NCBI RefSeq assembly: GCF_905404315.1
Contig: NC_066267.1
Span: forward strand, 6,400,501-6,464,500
Origin: Leptidea sinapis
Taxonomy: Eukaryota; Arthropoda; Insecta; Lepidoptera; Pieridae
Length of the DNA stretch: 64,000 nt
Direction: 5' to 3'
In this document: positions 35,501 to 46,682 of the stretch, one piece after another
Layout: every line of letters begins with the position of its first letter
Position numbering within the stretch: position 1 is the first letter of the stretch
Program-made: the position numbers and the translations under genes
The notes under the pieces: generated by a model
Databases searched by the model: none
The model's input: the letters and a program-made list of their open reading frames with translations, nothing else
What the model was told of the DNA's origin: nothing

Positions 35501-38500
35501 AAATGAAAAGTGCCCATTTTCCTATACTATTAGTTATTATTTATTATAATTATAACTTTTAATTATGCATTTATTTACTAATAATATTTGGATGTCATAT
35601 ATAATAATTATAAAATATATAATAATACATAATAATTATATATTTGTTATGATTATCGAAAAGATGTTTCAAAAACAAAAGGAAACATTAGTTTTGAAAT
35701 TCAAAGAAATTAACATCTTGACTGTTGCTTCTCTATGTATTCTTGATAATGTAATGTATGTTCATAGGCACATAAGTGAATTTGCCAGAAACTGTCATAA
35801 CCATAATGTTAACACCAGGAACAGACATAAGCTTATAATGCCTACTACTCGGCTAAGTCGAGTTAGCAAGTCTTTTGTGGGGGTTATTATACGCTTTTAC
35901 AAAAGGATCACAGAAAATGTTCAAAACAAAAGTATTACATTTTTCAAAAGAATTGTAAAAAAACGTTTGTGTGGTAAAGGTTACTATAACATAAATGACT
36001 TTCTTAATGATAGCCCTCAGGCTATTAAATAAGAAGTTTAATTGTACAATGTTACTTTGTAAATGTTACTTTAATTTTAAAACATATTTTTGATGAAAAA
36101 AAAAAAGCCCGCTGAGTTTGTTGCGCCCATTCTTCTCAGGCCTGAGGCATTCATTTTGGAATGGGTGGTAGTTTTTTTGACTTTCAATAAGTGATGTCAC
36201 ATCCTATTTTGAATAAAAATGTTTTTATTTGAATTTGAATCAAATTATCTTTAGGTGCGTTGAAAACTTTCAAACGGGAACAATATTCAATGACTCATGA
36301 GTCATGACCGAGATGGATAAATATTACTATATACCTTTATAAATAATATAAAAGTTAGAATTGTAATTATTTACTTTTTAACTTACAATATACCAAATAT
36401 TTTTGATGATAAAAAAGACTGTAGAGTAGTACTTAAGAAAAAATTAAAGGAGCACTTTCTTAACGTCTCCACATAAGCCTTTCTTAACGTCTCCACATAA
36501 TATTTAAAGTAGTATAGTTTAGTTATATGTATACAGGTAAGGTTTTAATATGTTTTTAGGAATATTATGAATTGATAACTAAGTAATGATATGTGTGTAA
36601 TGTTATATGTGTATTAGTAATAGTGTATAATATAACAAACAAATTAGGTATAATTTATTATAGATGCACAATAGTATAATATTGTCTAAGAGCGTAAACT
36701 CGCCAACAAACTGTTGCAACAGTTTGGCGAGATATAAAATTTAAGTACCAACTGTGCATATATTTATGATTAAATAAATTTATAAAAAAAAAATGATAAT
36801 CGAAACGATGTTTCAAAAACAAAAGGAAACATAAGTTTTAAACTTTCAGGCGGGAATAATTTTTAATGACCCATGTGTCATGACGGTCATGACTGACATG
36901 GATAAAATATATGACTTAGATGCGATATACCTTAATAAATAATATCCATAAGTAATATAAATGCAAATTGCTATGCCATTCCATACAGTTATAAATAAAC
37001 CGTGACACAATTTATATTTACTTACTACAATTCACTTTTAAATTCAAAAATCCCACATTACTTTAAAGATTTATGCTACTGTTTGCAGTTATTTGTTTTT
37101 AAATATCTTTTATTTTTTTATTTTAGCCTCAACATTAACGAAATCCGTGTAGTCGGTGAAGTTCGTGTTAATATCGGTATCATATCCGGTATTACAATCC
37201 GCAGCATTGATATACAGTTCAGCCTGGGCGGTATCAATGTAAGTATCTGATATAATCAATATTTTTAATTACTTTATGCTAGTACATACAAGTGGTAACT
37301 ACAATACATTTTAATACAGTTATTTTGCTTGTTATGCCGTGTACAGACCTACGCAACGTAACATAAAATGAAAGAAAATTCGCCCATTCTAAAGTGTGCG
37401 TAGAAACGAGCGCGAGCACGAAATACACGTGTAGCATTACGTACAACAGTAGCACCACAGTGTGATCTATTTGCCAGCTCGATGGGATTTTGGTCAAAGA
37501 ATGAAAGAAAAGATTCAAGAGTATGATACCTGTAAGCTCTATAAAAAAATAAATAGTTTATAATTTTCATTGTTTTTTTCTTTCGTATAATATCTTTGTA
37601 ACGCTTTAGATTAAATCTGTAATGTTACATTGTATCTTTAATAAATAAATAAAGAAATAAATAAGTTGTTAATAACCATTTACAGCTCAGTCCAGCATAG
37701 CGAAACTCTCTTAGTAAAAAGCGTTTCACTCGATTGTATGAAACGGAGTCATTGATAGATTGACAGATGACGGCTATAATCTTGTAAAAAACGGAGATAG
37801 AATCCTCTTTGGCTCAGTCTCAGAGCACCACTAGCGCAATGATATCGTGGTTATATTTAGAACTACGCTATACAAGATTTCTATATTGTTTATTTGAATT
37901 TGAATTTGAATTTGAATTTGATACGAGTAGCCACATTTTCAGTTCGTGCACGCTCTGCATCTACACTGGTGAAAAGGCTGTACGCAGCATAACAAGTTAG
38001 TTTTGCTGTTTAAGAGAATTTAGAATGACTTAAGCATTATATTGCACTATTTATATTAAGCCTACCGGTTTTATTATGGCAATTAAGATTGATTATAATG
38101 AAGGTAAATATACGAATTCTATGAATACCTAAGCAGAAACAGACTGACTTTATGTCTTGTCATTCCAATTGAAGTGCAAATTATATCCATATCATAGAAA
38201 TGGACATTATAAGTTTGAGATACTCAATTTAAAATTGGGAATTTTCCCGTTTTTGTACATTTTCGAAATCGATTATCAATTCACTACACACCGTGACCTT
38301 TTTTCTTGGTCCTTCGAGCCGGATTTGAATCAGTGACCCTAAATCAATATGATTATGTTAAATATATGTACATTAGTAAATTATTTTTCATTTCAGGCTG
38401 ACATTAACGTTGTAGTACTTGGACAAGACTACTCTGACATTGTGAATGAAGTGCTCAACGATTGGATTCCCTCTCTCTTGAAACAGTATGAGGTAAATAA

Positions 38501-39482
38501 ACAAAGGAAACATTATTTAAATACACCGTTATTTTATGATTGTAAAAACTGATTGAGGAGAAAGCTTTAACGAACACATTTATGAGAAATTGTGTACGCA
38601 CAATTCACAAATTTATTAATAAATCGTTAGGTAAACTTGACCTTGTGCCTTCTGTCCCATTCCTTGCCCATCGCTACTGCACATCAACGGCATGAAGCCT
38701 ACATCGATTCAACTCTTAAATAAAACAATACGTAAATTACATTTATAACCAAAACTTGTGAATGATGCGTGACTCAAACCCGCAACATCGGGTCGTTCGT
38801 CCGAGTGCTCATCCAACTGAGAAATTGTATTAAAAATATAAAAAATATTTTTTAATGATATCCCTCACTTCTAGGATTACTAAAATAAATTTGTAACCAA
38901 AATTTACTAACGATGCGTGACTCGTAACGTAATAAGAAATTGTTTTGATTTGAAAGAGCGACATATCAAGTCAATTTCATAATATGCAATTATTGGGGTT
39001 GAGCAGGTTACCAACTGTAAACTAGATCCTGTAGTTAGATGGAGCCACAATCTGAGAGTTGAACCAAGACATACCAAGATTCCTGTCGCCAAATTCCATC
39101 TGCGTGCGGATATCATCCCCACCACCTGAATGTGTGGTATTCCTCCACAGTGCGGTTTTTAAGGAACTTTTATCCAAGCTGTGGAATGAGCTTTCTTGTG
39201 CGCTGTTACCGGAATTATACGACACGGGTACTGTAAAAAAAGCGCGTGCACCTTTATTAAAGACTGGCAACGCTCCTGTCATTCCTCTGGTGTTGCAAGA
39301 TATTGTAGGCGGCGGTGATCACTTAACACCAGGATAAAAAAAGATATTTATATCTTTTTTTACCACATCTTAGGTGATTCTCTAATAAAAGATATATAAG
39401 TAGTTTTATTATACTTTTTCAGGTAGAAATAAACGAGGCGATTGCTGACCTCATTAAATTCATCGTCGACTGGGTGCTGTAA
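29600..39482 (+). CDS. Gene 2: secreted TULIP-like paralogue of gene 1, 7 coding exons
   Basis: Join 29600-29699, 30828-30963, 33296-33435, 35034-35094, 37127-37238, 38397-38492, 39423-39482 (705 nt, 234 aa). Exons 3, 4, 5 and 6 have exactly the lengths of gene 1 (140, 61, 112, 96 nt) and every intron phase matches. Residues 1-17 are a signal peptide (MKIFFFACMLLVASASA). Exon 2 repeats the helix and the motif GLDPLFIERFDYEYNVP. Exon 3 has the sequon-bearing DNLSFSGISNIVIRTMDYN, and exon 5 has GIISGITIRSIDIQFSLGGI, almost the gene 1 block. There is no cysteine in the mature chain. The protein is predicted to be secreted and to bind a small hydrophobic ligand; that role is inferred from family resemblance only. 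A 3' splice site (TTTCAG, AG at 29585-29586) sits 13 nt before the ATG and pairs with a donor at 28831, so the leader is split. Introns hold a hAT-type MITE with perfect duplications, Helitron-like, SINE and LINE pieces. Confidence 0.87.
30005..30330. mobile_element. TIR element in gene 2 intron 1
   Basis: CAATGACGTTCTATACATA (30005-30023) is inverted at 30312-30330 with one mismatch. A smaller imperfect hairpin (TTTGGATTGTTTTTATAC) surrounds its left end. Confidence 0.55.
30596..30740 (+). pseudogene. LINE reverse transcriptase scrap in gene 2 intron 1
   Basis: GVPQGFILGPISFTLYCTDI followed by a decayed catalytic region. It ends about 90 nt before exon 2. Confidence 0.6.
31755..32330 (-). 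pseudogene. LINE C-terminal-like relic in gene 2 intron 2
   Basis: An open minus-strand stretch includes HLRQFTGTNMSFKLPKSTNI and YVIPLYLNETPLEIQ, preceded by another frame with FCLKSNQNSFSEGQMRNER. The layout (variable C-terminus then AT-rich tail) suggests a LINE end, but no catalytic motif is present. Confidence 0.4.
33597..34050. mobile_element. hAT-type MITE with perfect 8-bp duplications, gene 2 intron 3
   Basis: The termini CTTAGATTAACGATTAGTCT and, inverted, CTTAGATTAAAGATTGGTCT are flanked by CCTTCAAC at 33589-33596 and again at 34051-34058. No transposase inside. Confidence 0.85.
34504..34838 (-). mobile_element. Helitron-like element, 3' end lost, gene 2 intron 3
   Basis: The minus strand starts TCTATATATATAAAAATG at 34838 and follows the 5030 copy closely, but the terminal GTCGGGTCAGCTAG is missing near 34504. 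Confidence 0.7.
35178..35430 (+). mobile_element. SINE-B copy in gene 2 intron 4
   Basis: Starts near AACGGTGCCTATTTCTGCCG and runs to the A-rich tip GGCATAAAAAAAAAAC, just downstream of exon 4. Confidence 0.75.
35800..36240 (+). pseudogene. L-B LINE 3' copy in gene 2 intron 4
   Basis: NRHKLIMPTTRLSRVSKSFV, NVQNKSITFFKRIVKKRLCG and GYYNINDFLND are in one frame, then the 3' UTR and a TTTGAATTTGAAT tail. Shows the true C-terminus of this family. Confidence 0.8.
36241..37000. other. Gene 2 intron 4 remainder
   Basis: Contains two diverged copies of a CGAAACGATGTTTCAAAAAC... / CATGAC-rich block (35660-35690 region, 36270-36320, 36800-36900), a short local duplication. CTTTCTTAACGTCTCCACATAA is repeated back to back at about 36455-36500. 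No coding content. Confidence 0.4.
37675..37805 (-). repeat. R4 dispersed repeat, gene 2 intron 5
   Basis: Inverted relative to 23883-24055: GCATAGCGAAACTCTC, CACTCGATTGTATGAAAC, GATAGATTGACAGATGACGG. Confidence 0.65.
37893..37921. repeat. (TTTGAA)n microsatellite
   Basis: Nearly five perfect hexamer units. The unit is identical to the 3' tail of the L-B LINE family. Confidence 0.9.
38735..39057 (-). mobile_element. SINE-C, two partial copies, gene 2 intron 6
   Basis: The block TCCCTCACTTCTAGGATTA with a GATGCGTGACTC-type box-B remnant occurs twice (about 38760 and 38895). It then continues into the AAGTCAATTTCATAATATGC block seen at 44280. Confidence 0.55.
39058..39340 (+). mobile_element. 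L-A LINE 3' copy, gene 2 intron 6
   Basis: AGATTCCTGTCGCCAAATTCC to GGCGGCGGTGATCACTTAAC. It ends about 80 nt before exon 7. Confidence 0.8.
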
Positions 39483-39523
39483 ATGAAATTATTGAAAAAA
39501 TTGCATGTTTCTCCATAAGTATG

Positions 39524-39529
39524 AATAAA
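39524..39529 (+). terminator. Gene 2 polyadenylation signal
   Basis: AATAAA 42 nt after the stop codon at 39480-39482. Confidence 0.7.
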
Positions 39530-39569
39530 AATCTTGTATTTTAATGCTATATAAAGTATTTTTAATTAT

Positions 39570-39800
39570 TTATCATAATCGTCATCATCATCAGCTGGAA
39601 GACGTCCTGCCCTCATCCAACGTATTCCCGCGATATTGACCAGATCGTCGGTCCATCTTGTGGGGGTCCTACCGACACTACGTCTTCCGGTACGTGGTCG
39701 CCATTCGAGGCATTTTCTGTCCCACCTGCCGCCTGTCCGTCGAACAATGTGCCCTGCCCACTGCCATTCCAGTTTCGCAATCATTTGGGCTATGTCGGTG
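39570..39800 (-). pseudogene. L-C (RTE-type) LINE C-terminus
   Basis: The minus strand reads KLEWQWAGHIVRRTGGRWD and GRRSVGRTPTRWTDDLVNIA in one open frame, then the TGATGATGATGACG tail. Starts 90 nt after the gene 2 stop. Confidence 0.85.
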
Positions 39801-40439
39801 ACTTAATTGTAGGTATATTAAATAGTAATTCCCAATTACCTATTCAAAACATATGTACTAAAAACAATTGACATAGCATTTACGATAAACACCACAAGTT
39901 AGAAAATATAATATTATATTTTTTAGTGTAAGGTTATACAAGCGTGTAAAAAAACTGGAAATATTTTTTGCTAGCAAGCTAAGCACTCCCCAGTTATTCC
40001 ATTTGACCGCATACAAAGAGCGGCTCGAATCATCGACGATCAAGTCATATTTGATCAACTTGATCGACTAAAATAGACTTACAAGACTGGTTTCATAGTA
40101 TGTGATCTTGCCAAAATCGATTCTAATACAACAACATCGATTCGAATCAATATTACCTAAATAACTATTTACTAAACTACAACACTCAAAGAAATTGATG
40201 GCTTTATGTCCGTCACCGGCATGTTTTATTTTATTTTAAATTAAATTCCTTGTTCAAATCATTGATTCCGATCGGGAGATTATGGCAAAAATTGAGTAAA
40301 TAAATACTATATTAATTTCGTTTTGACGCATGAAAAAAGCCTGGGTCACATATGGGCATTCCCCTTTAGCGACCACATATTAAGCATACGCAATAATGCC
40401 AGCATGATATGTGATAGGTTACAGGCAGCTCTTCACCTA

Positions 40440-41030
40440 GTTGAAAAATGGTGAAAAGACTACTCTTTTCAAGCATAGTATTAGTAGGGAACCATAGACT
40501 GCCCATCTTAAACACCTTAGTTATCAAAAGAGGTCAAATACCTAGGTATAACTCTAGACAACAAACTGAACTGGAATAGCCCCATCTACAACACAAAATC
40601 AACACAACAGAACAGCAAGCGATGGGGCCTTCAACCAAAGCTCACCTTATGGCTATACACAGCAGTGGTTAGACCAATGCCTACTTATGGCAGTGTAGTT
40701 TGGTGGACCAGCACTAAGCCTACATCTTGCTTCGCCAAATTACAAAAATGGCAAGCATGTTGTACGGTGACGGGATGTATAAGAACAACCACTACCGCAA
40801 CTATGAAGACAGTTCTGAGCAATCCTGCACTGTATCAGTTCATTTATCGAGAAGCAGCGCTGCCGTGTCACACCTATCTCACTTATCTCAAAAAAGACTA
40901 CTTTTGGAAAAATAGCTTAGAAGTATTTTGGAACGAAGTTCCTTACGGCAGGCTTGGAGGAGATAGCGATTTTGCTGCGGGACCGAACTGAACAAAATGT
41001 GATAGTAAAACCGTAAGAAAAAGTCCGTGG
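40440..41030 (+). pseudogene. Jockey-clade LINE C-terminal relic
   Basis: LTLWLYTAVVRPMPTYGSVV, WWTSTKPTSCFAKLQKWQ and the following CIRTTTTATMKTVLSNPALY. This segment follows the RT domain in Jockey/R1 group proteins. Broken by stops at both sides. Confidence 0.7.
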
Positions 41031-41034
41031 AAAA

Positions 41035-42005
41035 AAACCGTTAAATGAGACGTGCGCAGGCGCGACAGTCGTATACACAAACGAGTAGTGTATAATAACT
41101 ATTTCTATGTAATTTTATGTTGTCAAATAAAAATAAAGAGACATATTTGGTTATTTTAATTGATAATTTGGATTACGATTTTTTTATTTTACGTAATTTA
41201 TTATTTCCTAAAATACTGAATTTCCTAAATACTTTCCTGTACTTAAATAAAAACTAATCTGCAAAATTTAAGAGAAAAATCAAGAAAACCTACATAAAAT
41301 TGAACACGATTTTTTTTTTACAAATTGTGTCGATTCTACATTAGCCGAAGGAACTTCGTTCCTACCTGGTGTCCCACGACACTACACCTTTTTTTCGTAG
41401 TTTCTTTCATATTTGATGAAATAACAGAATTTTATATATTTTTTTATAATAAAGTTGTTGGTAGTATCCATGTCTACAAAAGGTTTTTTTTTGTTAATTT
41501 AACACTAATTTAATCCTATTTATAACCGATTTTTTTTCATACGCCTCAGAATCCCATACAAATCCTGTAATGCCGTGCGCGTTTCTTGACATAAGTGAGC
41601 CTTCCCGTTACTGGCTTCATAGAATAATTGTAACGGCTATCTCTTGTATCTTAAATACGACAAATTGGCCCCACTAAGCAAACTAGCGATATGTGTTTTA
41701 TTTAGAATATAGTTGGTTGGTACATAATAAAAATCAATATAAACAAGGACAGACGATGTCATAGATGAAATTAAAGGTCATTTCTAGTATTTAGTAAAAA
41801 ATAACATTTCGTGTTCGTTAAAAAAGAACAAATAATACTCAACATAAAAAGAACAAATAAAAATCAACAAAGAAGAACAAATAAAGTTCAACTTATAATC
41901 AACCTCTCATTAGTAAACCTAATGATTCAAAAAAAAAATCTAGTGCAAAAAAATTGTAAAGCTAACATAAAAATTACTAAACTCACGATAAGTAGACAAC
42001 TTTAT
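41035..42005. other. No gene recognised
   Basis: Between a LINE relic and the decayed transposon gene. A block at 41330-41390 (GAAGGAACTTCGTTCCTACC) has the look of a repeat terminus but no partner was found. Lysine-rich open frames at 41811-42011 reflect A-rich DNA. Confidence 0.35.
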
Positions 42006-42007
42006 GA

Positions 42008-44110
42008 TTAAATGTCAGTATCAAGATCTTTGGCATTTACATTAAGAATTAATTTTTCAAAGAATTTACGGCGAAATGCTGGTATACTAGGACAAAGTTT
42101 AAGCAGGTCCTGTTTTTTTGCCGAACTTATGCCTCGTGGCTCTGCTCCTCGACATATAATTTCAAATAGGTCTTCTCTACTTTCTAGAAACAAAGCTTCT
42201 ACTACTGGTTTTAGTGCTGAAAATTCTTTGAATTCTTTTTCATCATACGATTTTTTTAAGAAAACTGATTGAGATCCATGCCTGAACTCTACTATCTTTA
42301 GTGATGTGACATTATAGTTTTTGTTAAATCATCGTTGAAAATTATCATGTCTTCGTGCGTCAATTCTAAAACCTCTATTTTTTTTTTCTAGACTCTTTAA
42401 TTTTTTGGATAAAATCGTTTTTGAGATAAATATTTCTATTTCGTGCAAGCTTAGTTGAAATATTTGCATGTAATGTATCCGCAGTTTGACCAGGTTCTAA
42501 ATACACTATTCTGATTGTTTTTATTGAGATCATAATAGGGGAGTTTATCAGACGTAGCAATGCCGAGAACAGTATTCTATTTTTATTTTGTGCAGTACAG
42601 TTATCTGTATGAAGGATTATGGTTTCGACATCTCTACAAAACTTTGTCATGAAGCTTATATACGCAGATGCAACATTGTAGGCATTTCTTTCACTCTCAC
42701 CTTCATGCCATACGACGCAGTAAGCCGTTTGATTTTTCCCGGGAGGAACAAAAGTTTCGATAAAAAGTACCAGCTTCCTAGAAAAAATATATTATTTTAC
42801 AGTTAACTTAGATATTAAAATTACCTTCTGCACATCTGCTGTGAAAATTGTAGTTTTGGAATGTTTGTTTGTAACATCTTTATCCAACATTTCCCGGGAC
42901 AACCTTTTGTTTTGTTCATGCTTCTCAATTTTCTGACATGACGTACATGGACAATCGGAACATTTGTGACTTATGGATTTTTCGACAATTCGGAAATTTT
43001 ATGTTTGACAATTAGGAAACTTTATGTTCTTAACATCATTTCAGCCGTCCACAGGTCACTTCCTCTAGATCACGCCAAATTGATCAGTAGAAGAAATGAT
43101 AAAGTAGCTCCCACCATTACTGTGTGCACTACTTTTGCTGAACTACAGTTTAGCTGTTAATCAGTGTACTTATATAATAAAATAAATCGTGTCCTAAATA
43201 TATATCCTATGACATTACATCTATGCAGAAAAGCTTTAAATAATTGGCTAACTTGTCTTGCTTATGATGAAGTGGAAAATCTTCTGATCAGACTGACATG
43301 ACAAACACACGCATTGTATAGATGGACCCAATTAAAGGTCCAATTGAAACCCACATGCACATACTCACTTACTCACACACACACACACAATTAATTGTAA
43401 ATTGTGAAATTTGGTTTTTAATCATTTCTGTTTATTTCTAATGTTTACTAAATAAAATGTATCTGCAAAGGAAGTTGCGAGATATTCCCAATACAAGTGT
43501 CCTAAGACAACTTACTGGGAAGTCTCAACCACAAAAAAATGTATATGCAATCTTTGAAATAAACGAAAATTTACTTAAAATACTTAAAAAATTACTTAAA
43601 ATTTACTTTTATAGGATGTTCAGATTCATGATTTGCACAAGTTGTGCATAAGTCTTGTCTAGGATTAGACGTTGATAGATTCATTTTCTAAATAATTTTG
43701 TGAAAATATGGCCGACTACATAGACGAATGTCGTTGTCCTTACAGTACGTTGTATAGTCTTTGTAAATGTCTGTAAACGTAAACTGTAAACATGGTAAGT
43801 ATTTCCGTTTTGGTGCATGCTTAAAGTTATAGTAAGAGACTGTGGGTTGCAACTTTTCAATAAACGATTTGATATTGTTTTTGTAATCAGGTGGTAGCTT
43901 TTTCCATGGTGAATTTTAACCTCTCTTGCTCTGGGGCAGCTTCTTGTACTTTAGGATTCGTAGCTACCAGCTTGAAATTAGCTTTTAATATGGTTTTCAC
44001 AGTCTGGTCATTTGAAAACCTCATGTACTAAGAAAAAAGGTTTTACAAACTTGCGTGTCATTTAAATTTCAAATCAGAGTCTCCGAGAATTAGGTTTCGT
44101 TGATTTATAT
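42008..44110 (-). pseudogene. Decayed transposon-derived gene with DNC-type catalytic-like motif
   Basis: Pieces in order on the minus strand: PDYKNNIKSFIEKLQ and YYNFKHAPKRKYLP (about 43800-43900), TFTDIYKDYTTYCKDNDI, LCTTCANHES (Cys pair, about 43630), CPCTSCQKIEKHEQNKRLS (about 42930), FVPPGKIKRLTASYG (42730), HTDNCTAQNKNRILFSALLR (42600), and SFLESREDLFEIICRGAEPRG (42170). This order matches a family of insect and cnidarian proteins (DUF7869 type, recalled) that look like domesticated or mobile nucleases. Stops and frameshifts separate the pieces and about 300 nt gaps could be introns or insertions. Function unknown, probably dead. Confidence 0.55.
43370..43391. repeat. (AC)n microsatellite
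   Basis: Short CACACA run (about 10 units, one interruption). Confidence 0.8.
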
Positions 44111-44269
44111 CTACATTGCGTGATATGAAATGTCTCTGATTTTGTTTACTAAGATTTCTAAAACAGATCCATATTTTTTTTTCAGTCCTCATTATTAAAC
44201 TTAATGATACATTTTTTTTACAACTTTCTTTGCAGGGCTTTAGCTCTTCTAAAACACATTACAAGAGCG

Positions 44270-44535
44270 ACATCACAAGTCAATTACCTTATATGCAAAT
44301 ATTGGGGTTGAGCAGGTTATCAACTGTAAAGTAGATCCTGTAGATGAAGCCACAACCTGAGAGTTGAACAAAACATACAAGATTTTATGACGATACGTCA
44401 CTCGAACGGTTAGCTCCGTTGGTTACAGCACCGGCACGGAACGACGGAGGTCGTGGGTTCGAGTCCCGCATCGTTCATAAAATTTTATTATTCAAATTTT
44501 ATTTGTGTATTAATCCTAGAAGTGAGGGTTATCAC
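44270..44535 (+). mobile_element. SINE-C copy with tRNA-like core
   Basis: Box-A-like GGTTAGCTCCGTTGG (from 44408) and box B GGGTTCGAGTCCCGC (from 44456), preceded by the AGCGACATCACAAGTCAATT head and followed by the AAATTTTATTTGTGTATTAA tail. The most complete forward copy. Confidence 0.65.
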
Positions 44536-44549
44536 TTTAAAAACATATC

Positions 44550-44830
44550 AAATAGATGATAAATATTTTTAATATACGTGCTCCTAGCAGCCTCCTATGC
44601 AGCGGCTGCCTAGGGGCAGAAGAAACAACTGTCCATGTTCTGCTGGAGTGCAGAGAACTAGCAAACTATAGGGTGGAGCACCTGAGCTCACCAGTTGCTC
44701 TTCAGGATGTCTTCCACGACATTAAGAAGTTGGATGATTTGCTTGAAGGGCATTGGTTGGGGGTAGTCTATACCAACCTCGAAAGCAAAATAGGCCGTCA
44801 AATTGCGGAGACCACCCACCCGTAAGAAGA
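44550..44830 (+). pseudogene. LINE C-terminal relic with CCHC-like end
   Basis: LLCSGCLGAEETTVHVLLEC, a Cys-Cys-His-Cys layout typical of the extreme C-terminus of Jockey/R1 group proteins, then DDLLEGHWLGV. Confidence 0.65.
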
Positions 44831-45179
44831 GAAAAAGAATGTTGCACCAGATCTTTACGTAGAAAAGCAAAAGTCCACCTGCATCACATGTACGTCTGGC
44901 ACTTCACAAAGAAGCGATTTGATAACAACAAAAAACAAAAAATATTTAATTCGTAGGTAAATTGCATTACACTTGAAATATGTCATTTTTTTCATACAGC
45001 TTGTTCGGAAGGCAGATTTCCTTAGAGAAGAACGAGCAAGAAACTCTAATAGAAATATCTCTCGTACGGCACGTACTTTGTAAAATCCTGTATTCCATAC
45101 TTACACCAATATCAGACAAACATTCAAAGTATGAGGATACTCTAAGCAGACCAGCAACACATCTATAAGACATCTGGAT

Positions 45180-45450
45180 TGCATATAAGCTAAGACGACA
45201 TTTACTTTATAACATCAGGTAAGTATATCAAAACATCCTACAGGACTTTTAATGCGAAAGTGAGAAACAGCTTTATAATTTTTTTACGGAGATATAAATT
45301 CATATAATGAAGAGTTAAATCTCTATTTAATAAAAAGTGTTGAATTATCACCAAAATGTTAATACCAAATTATCGTAAGCCGCGATTGTTATGATTTATC
45401 AAATTGGACTTTGTTGCAATCAAGACAGCACGCCTTAACATTCGGTAAGT
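45180..45450 (+). promoter_or_regulatory. Candidate gene 3 leader exon region
   Basis: The acceptor 3 nt before the gene 3 ATG needs an upstream donor. Two good ones are visible: CAG|GTAAGTAT at about 45219, behind a weak TATA-like ATATAAG, and TTCG|GTAAGTGT at about 45445. The second follows GCACGCCTTAACATT, which echoes the gene 1 leader (TACGCCTTAAACT). Neither can be proved without transcripts. Confidence 0.3.
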
Positions 45451-45689
45451 GTACGATCATATTTTTATTTATAAATCATTTAAATTCTGGGTATAAAATT
45501 GAATGAACCGCATCAATGCCGATGTTGCGTTTAGGCAGATAGCCCGTGACGCCTGAAATCGGCAGGCCGTATCAGGCGTCCTGCCAGCATAAATGAAGTC
45601 ATCCGTAGGGCATTTGCCGCGCTTAATATACCAGCTGTTTTAAAGCCTAATGGTTAAAAATTACCCTTGTGGCTTGGGCACGGGGAACG

Positions 45690-46010
45690 GGGGCGACTTG
45701 CGTCGACACTCTGGCTCCTTCTCATGTCCAAGTAACGTCAGTTGGTACTGCGGTTGTTACTCCGAATACGGTAAACGTCGCAAACATGTCGGTCTCAGTG
45801 AGTCTTACATCTTTGTGGCGTTCGGTGTAGGAACACTTGGCCCGTGGGGCCCCGAGGCGCGGAGAATGTACAAAATACTATCTATAGTGCTACTGGAAAC
45901 CCAAGTGTTGCCAGCTATGTCGGTCAACGGATCAGCATAGCTATCCAACGCGAAAATGCTGCCACCATTCTTAGTGCAATTCCTCGTAATAATCAGTCAG
46001 AGGTGACCAC
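45690..46010 (+). pseudogene. L-E LINE C-terminal segment
   Basis: GVGTLGPWGPEARRMYKILS, then (shifted) TGNP-like and AIQRENAATILSAIPRN remnants, the conserved last ~100 residues of a LINE ORF2. Related pieces: 53930-54060, 55395-55550, 63364-63660. Confidence 0.65.
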
Positions 46011-46560
46011 TAACTAACTATCAGGTGAACTTAATTCTCGTTTGTCCAAGAGGACATAAGAATGCCAGAAAAAGACTTCTGCTTCTTGACACTTTTGGCA
46101 TAGCGGTCGTGGTCATAACGAAGTGACATCTTTTGGGGCAGATGTGATTCAACCCACGAACATTCGCCACTTTTCCCTGCTGGCCGACAGTCTGGTACAT
46201 TCGTTCAATGGACCATACACAGTAGACTTAAGTTAGTCGGTCCATAGCATGGGCCTTTCCCGTCCTCTGGTATCCTCCACTTTGTTTGCACGACAAGGCG
46301 CTCATGCGATGCATTAAAAGACTAAGTATCATCTAATATTTACAAAATTTAATGTATAATTTTTTTTATATAATATCATTAGGAATAGGTAACATAAAGT
46401 TCTACCTTTGTCGTTCCTAATCTGTTGTCCCTCGATCTGCCTGTAGCAGCTGCGCAGGCGGTGCCAATTCCTTCTACGTTCTAAGCGTTTTTCACGTAGA
46501 GCAGCTTTGATTTAACGTATTCTTGAAGCCATTTTGAGCAAATTTGCAACAAAATCTTTG
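46011..46560. other. Gene 3 upstream stretch
   Basis: Codon-like but broken text near 46060-46320 looks like further mobile-element debris that I could not assign. No promoter obvious. Would be inside the 5' UTR intron if gene 3 starts near 45200-45445. Confidence 0.3.
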
Positions 46561-46682
46561 GTTTCGTCAATTTGAGGTTAATATCCGAACTACTGTCATA
46601 TTCAAATTTTGTTAGTAGCTTTAGAGAATCGAAATGTCAACAACAAAAAACAAGGTTTATCTTTAATATTTTTTTCCAGAAA

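Noticed and set aside
41811..42011. Lysine/asparagine-rich small protein
   Set aside because: Arises from A-rich DNA; no similarity, no signals.
44400..44480. Functional tRNA gene
   Set aside because: Same SINE-C context with matching flanks; no acceptor stem or clean anticodon arm.
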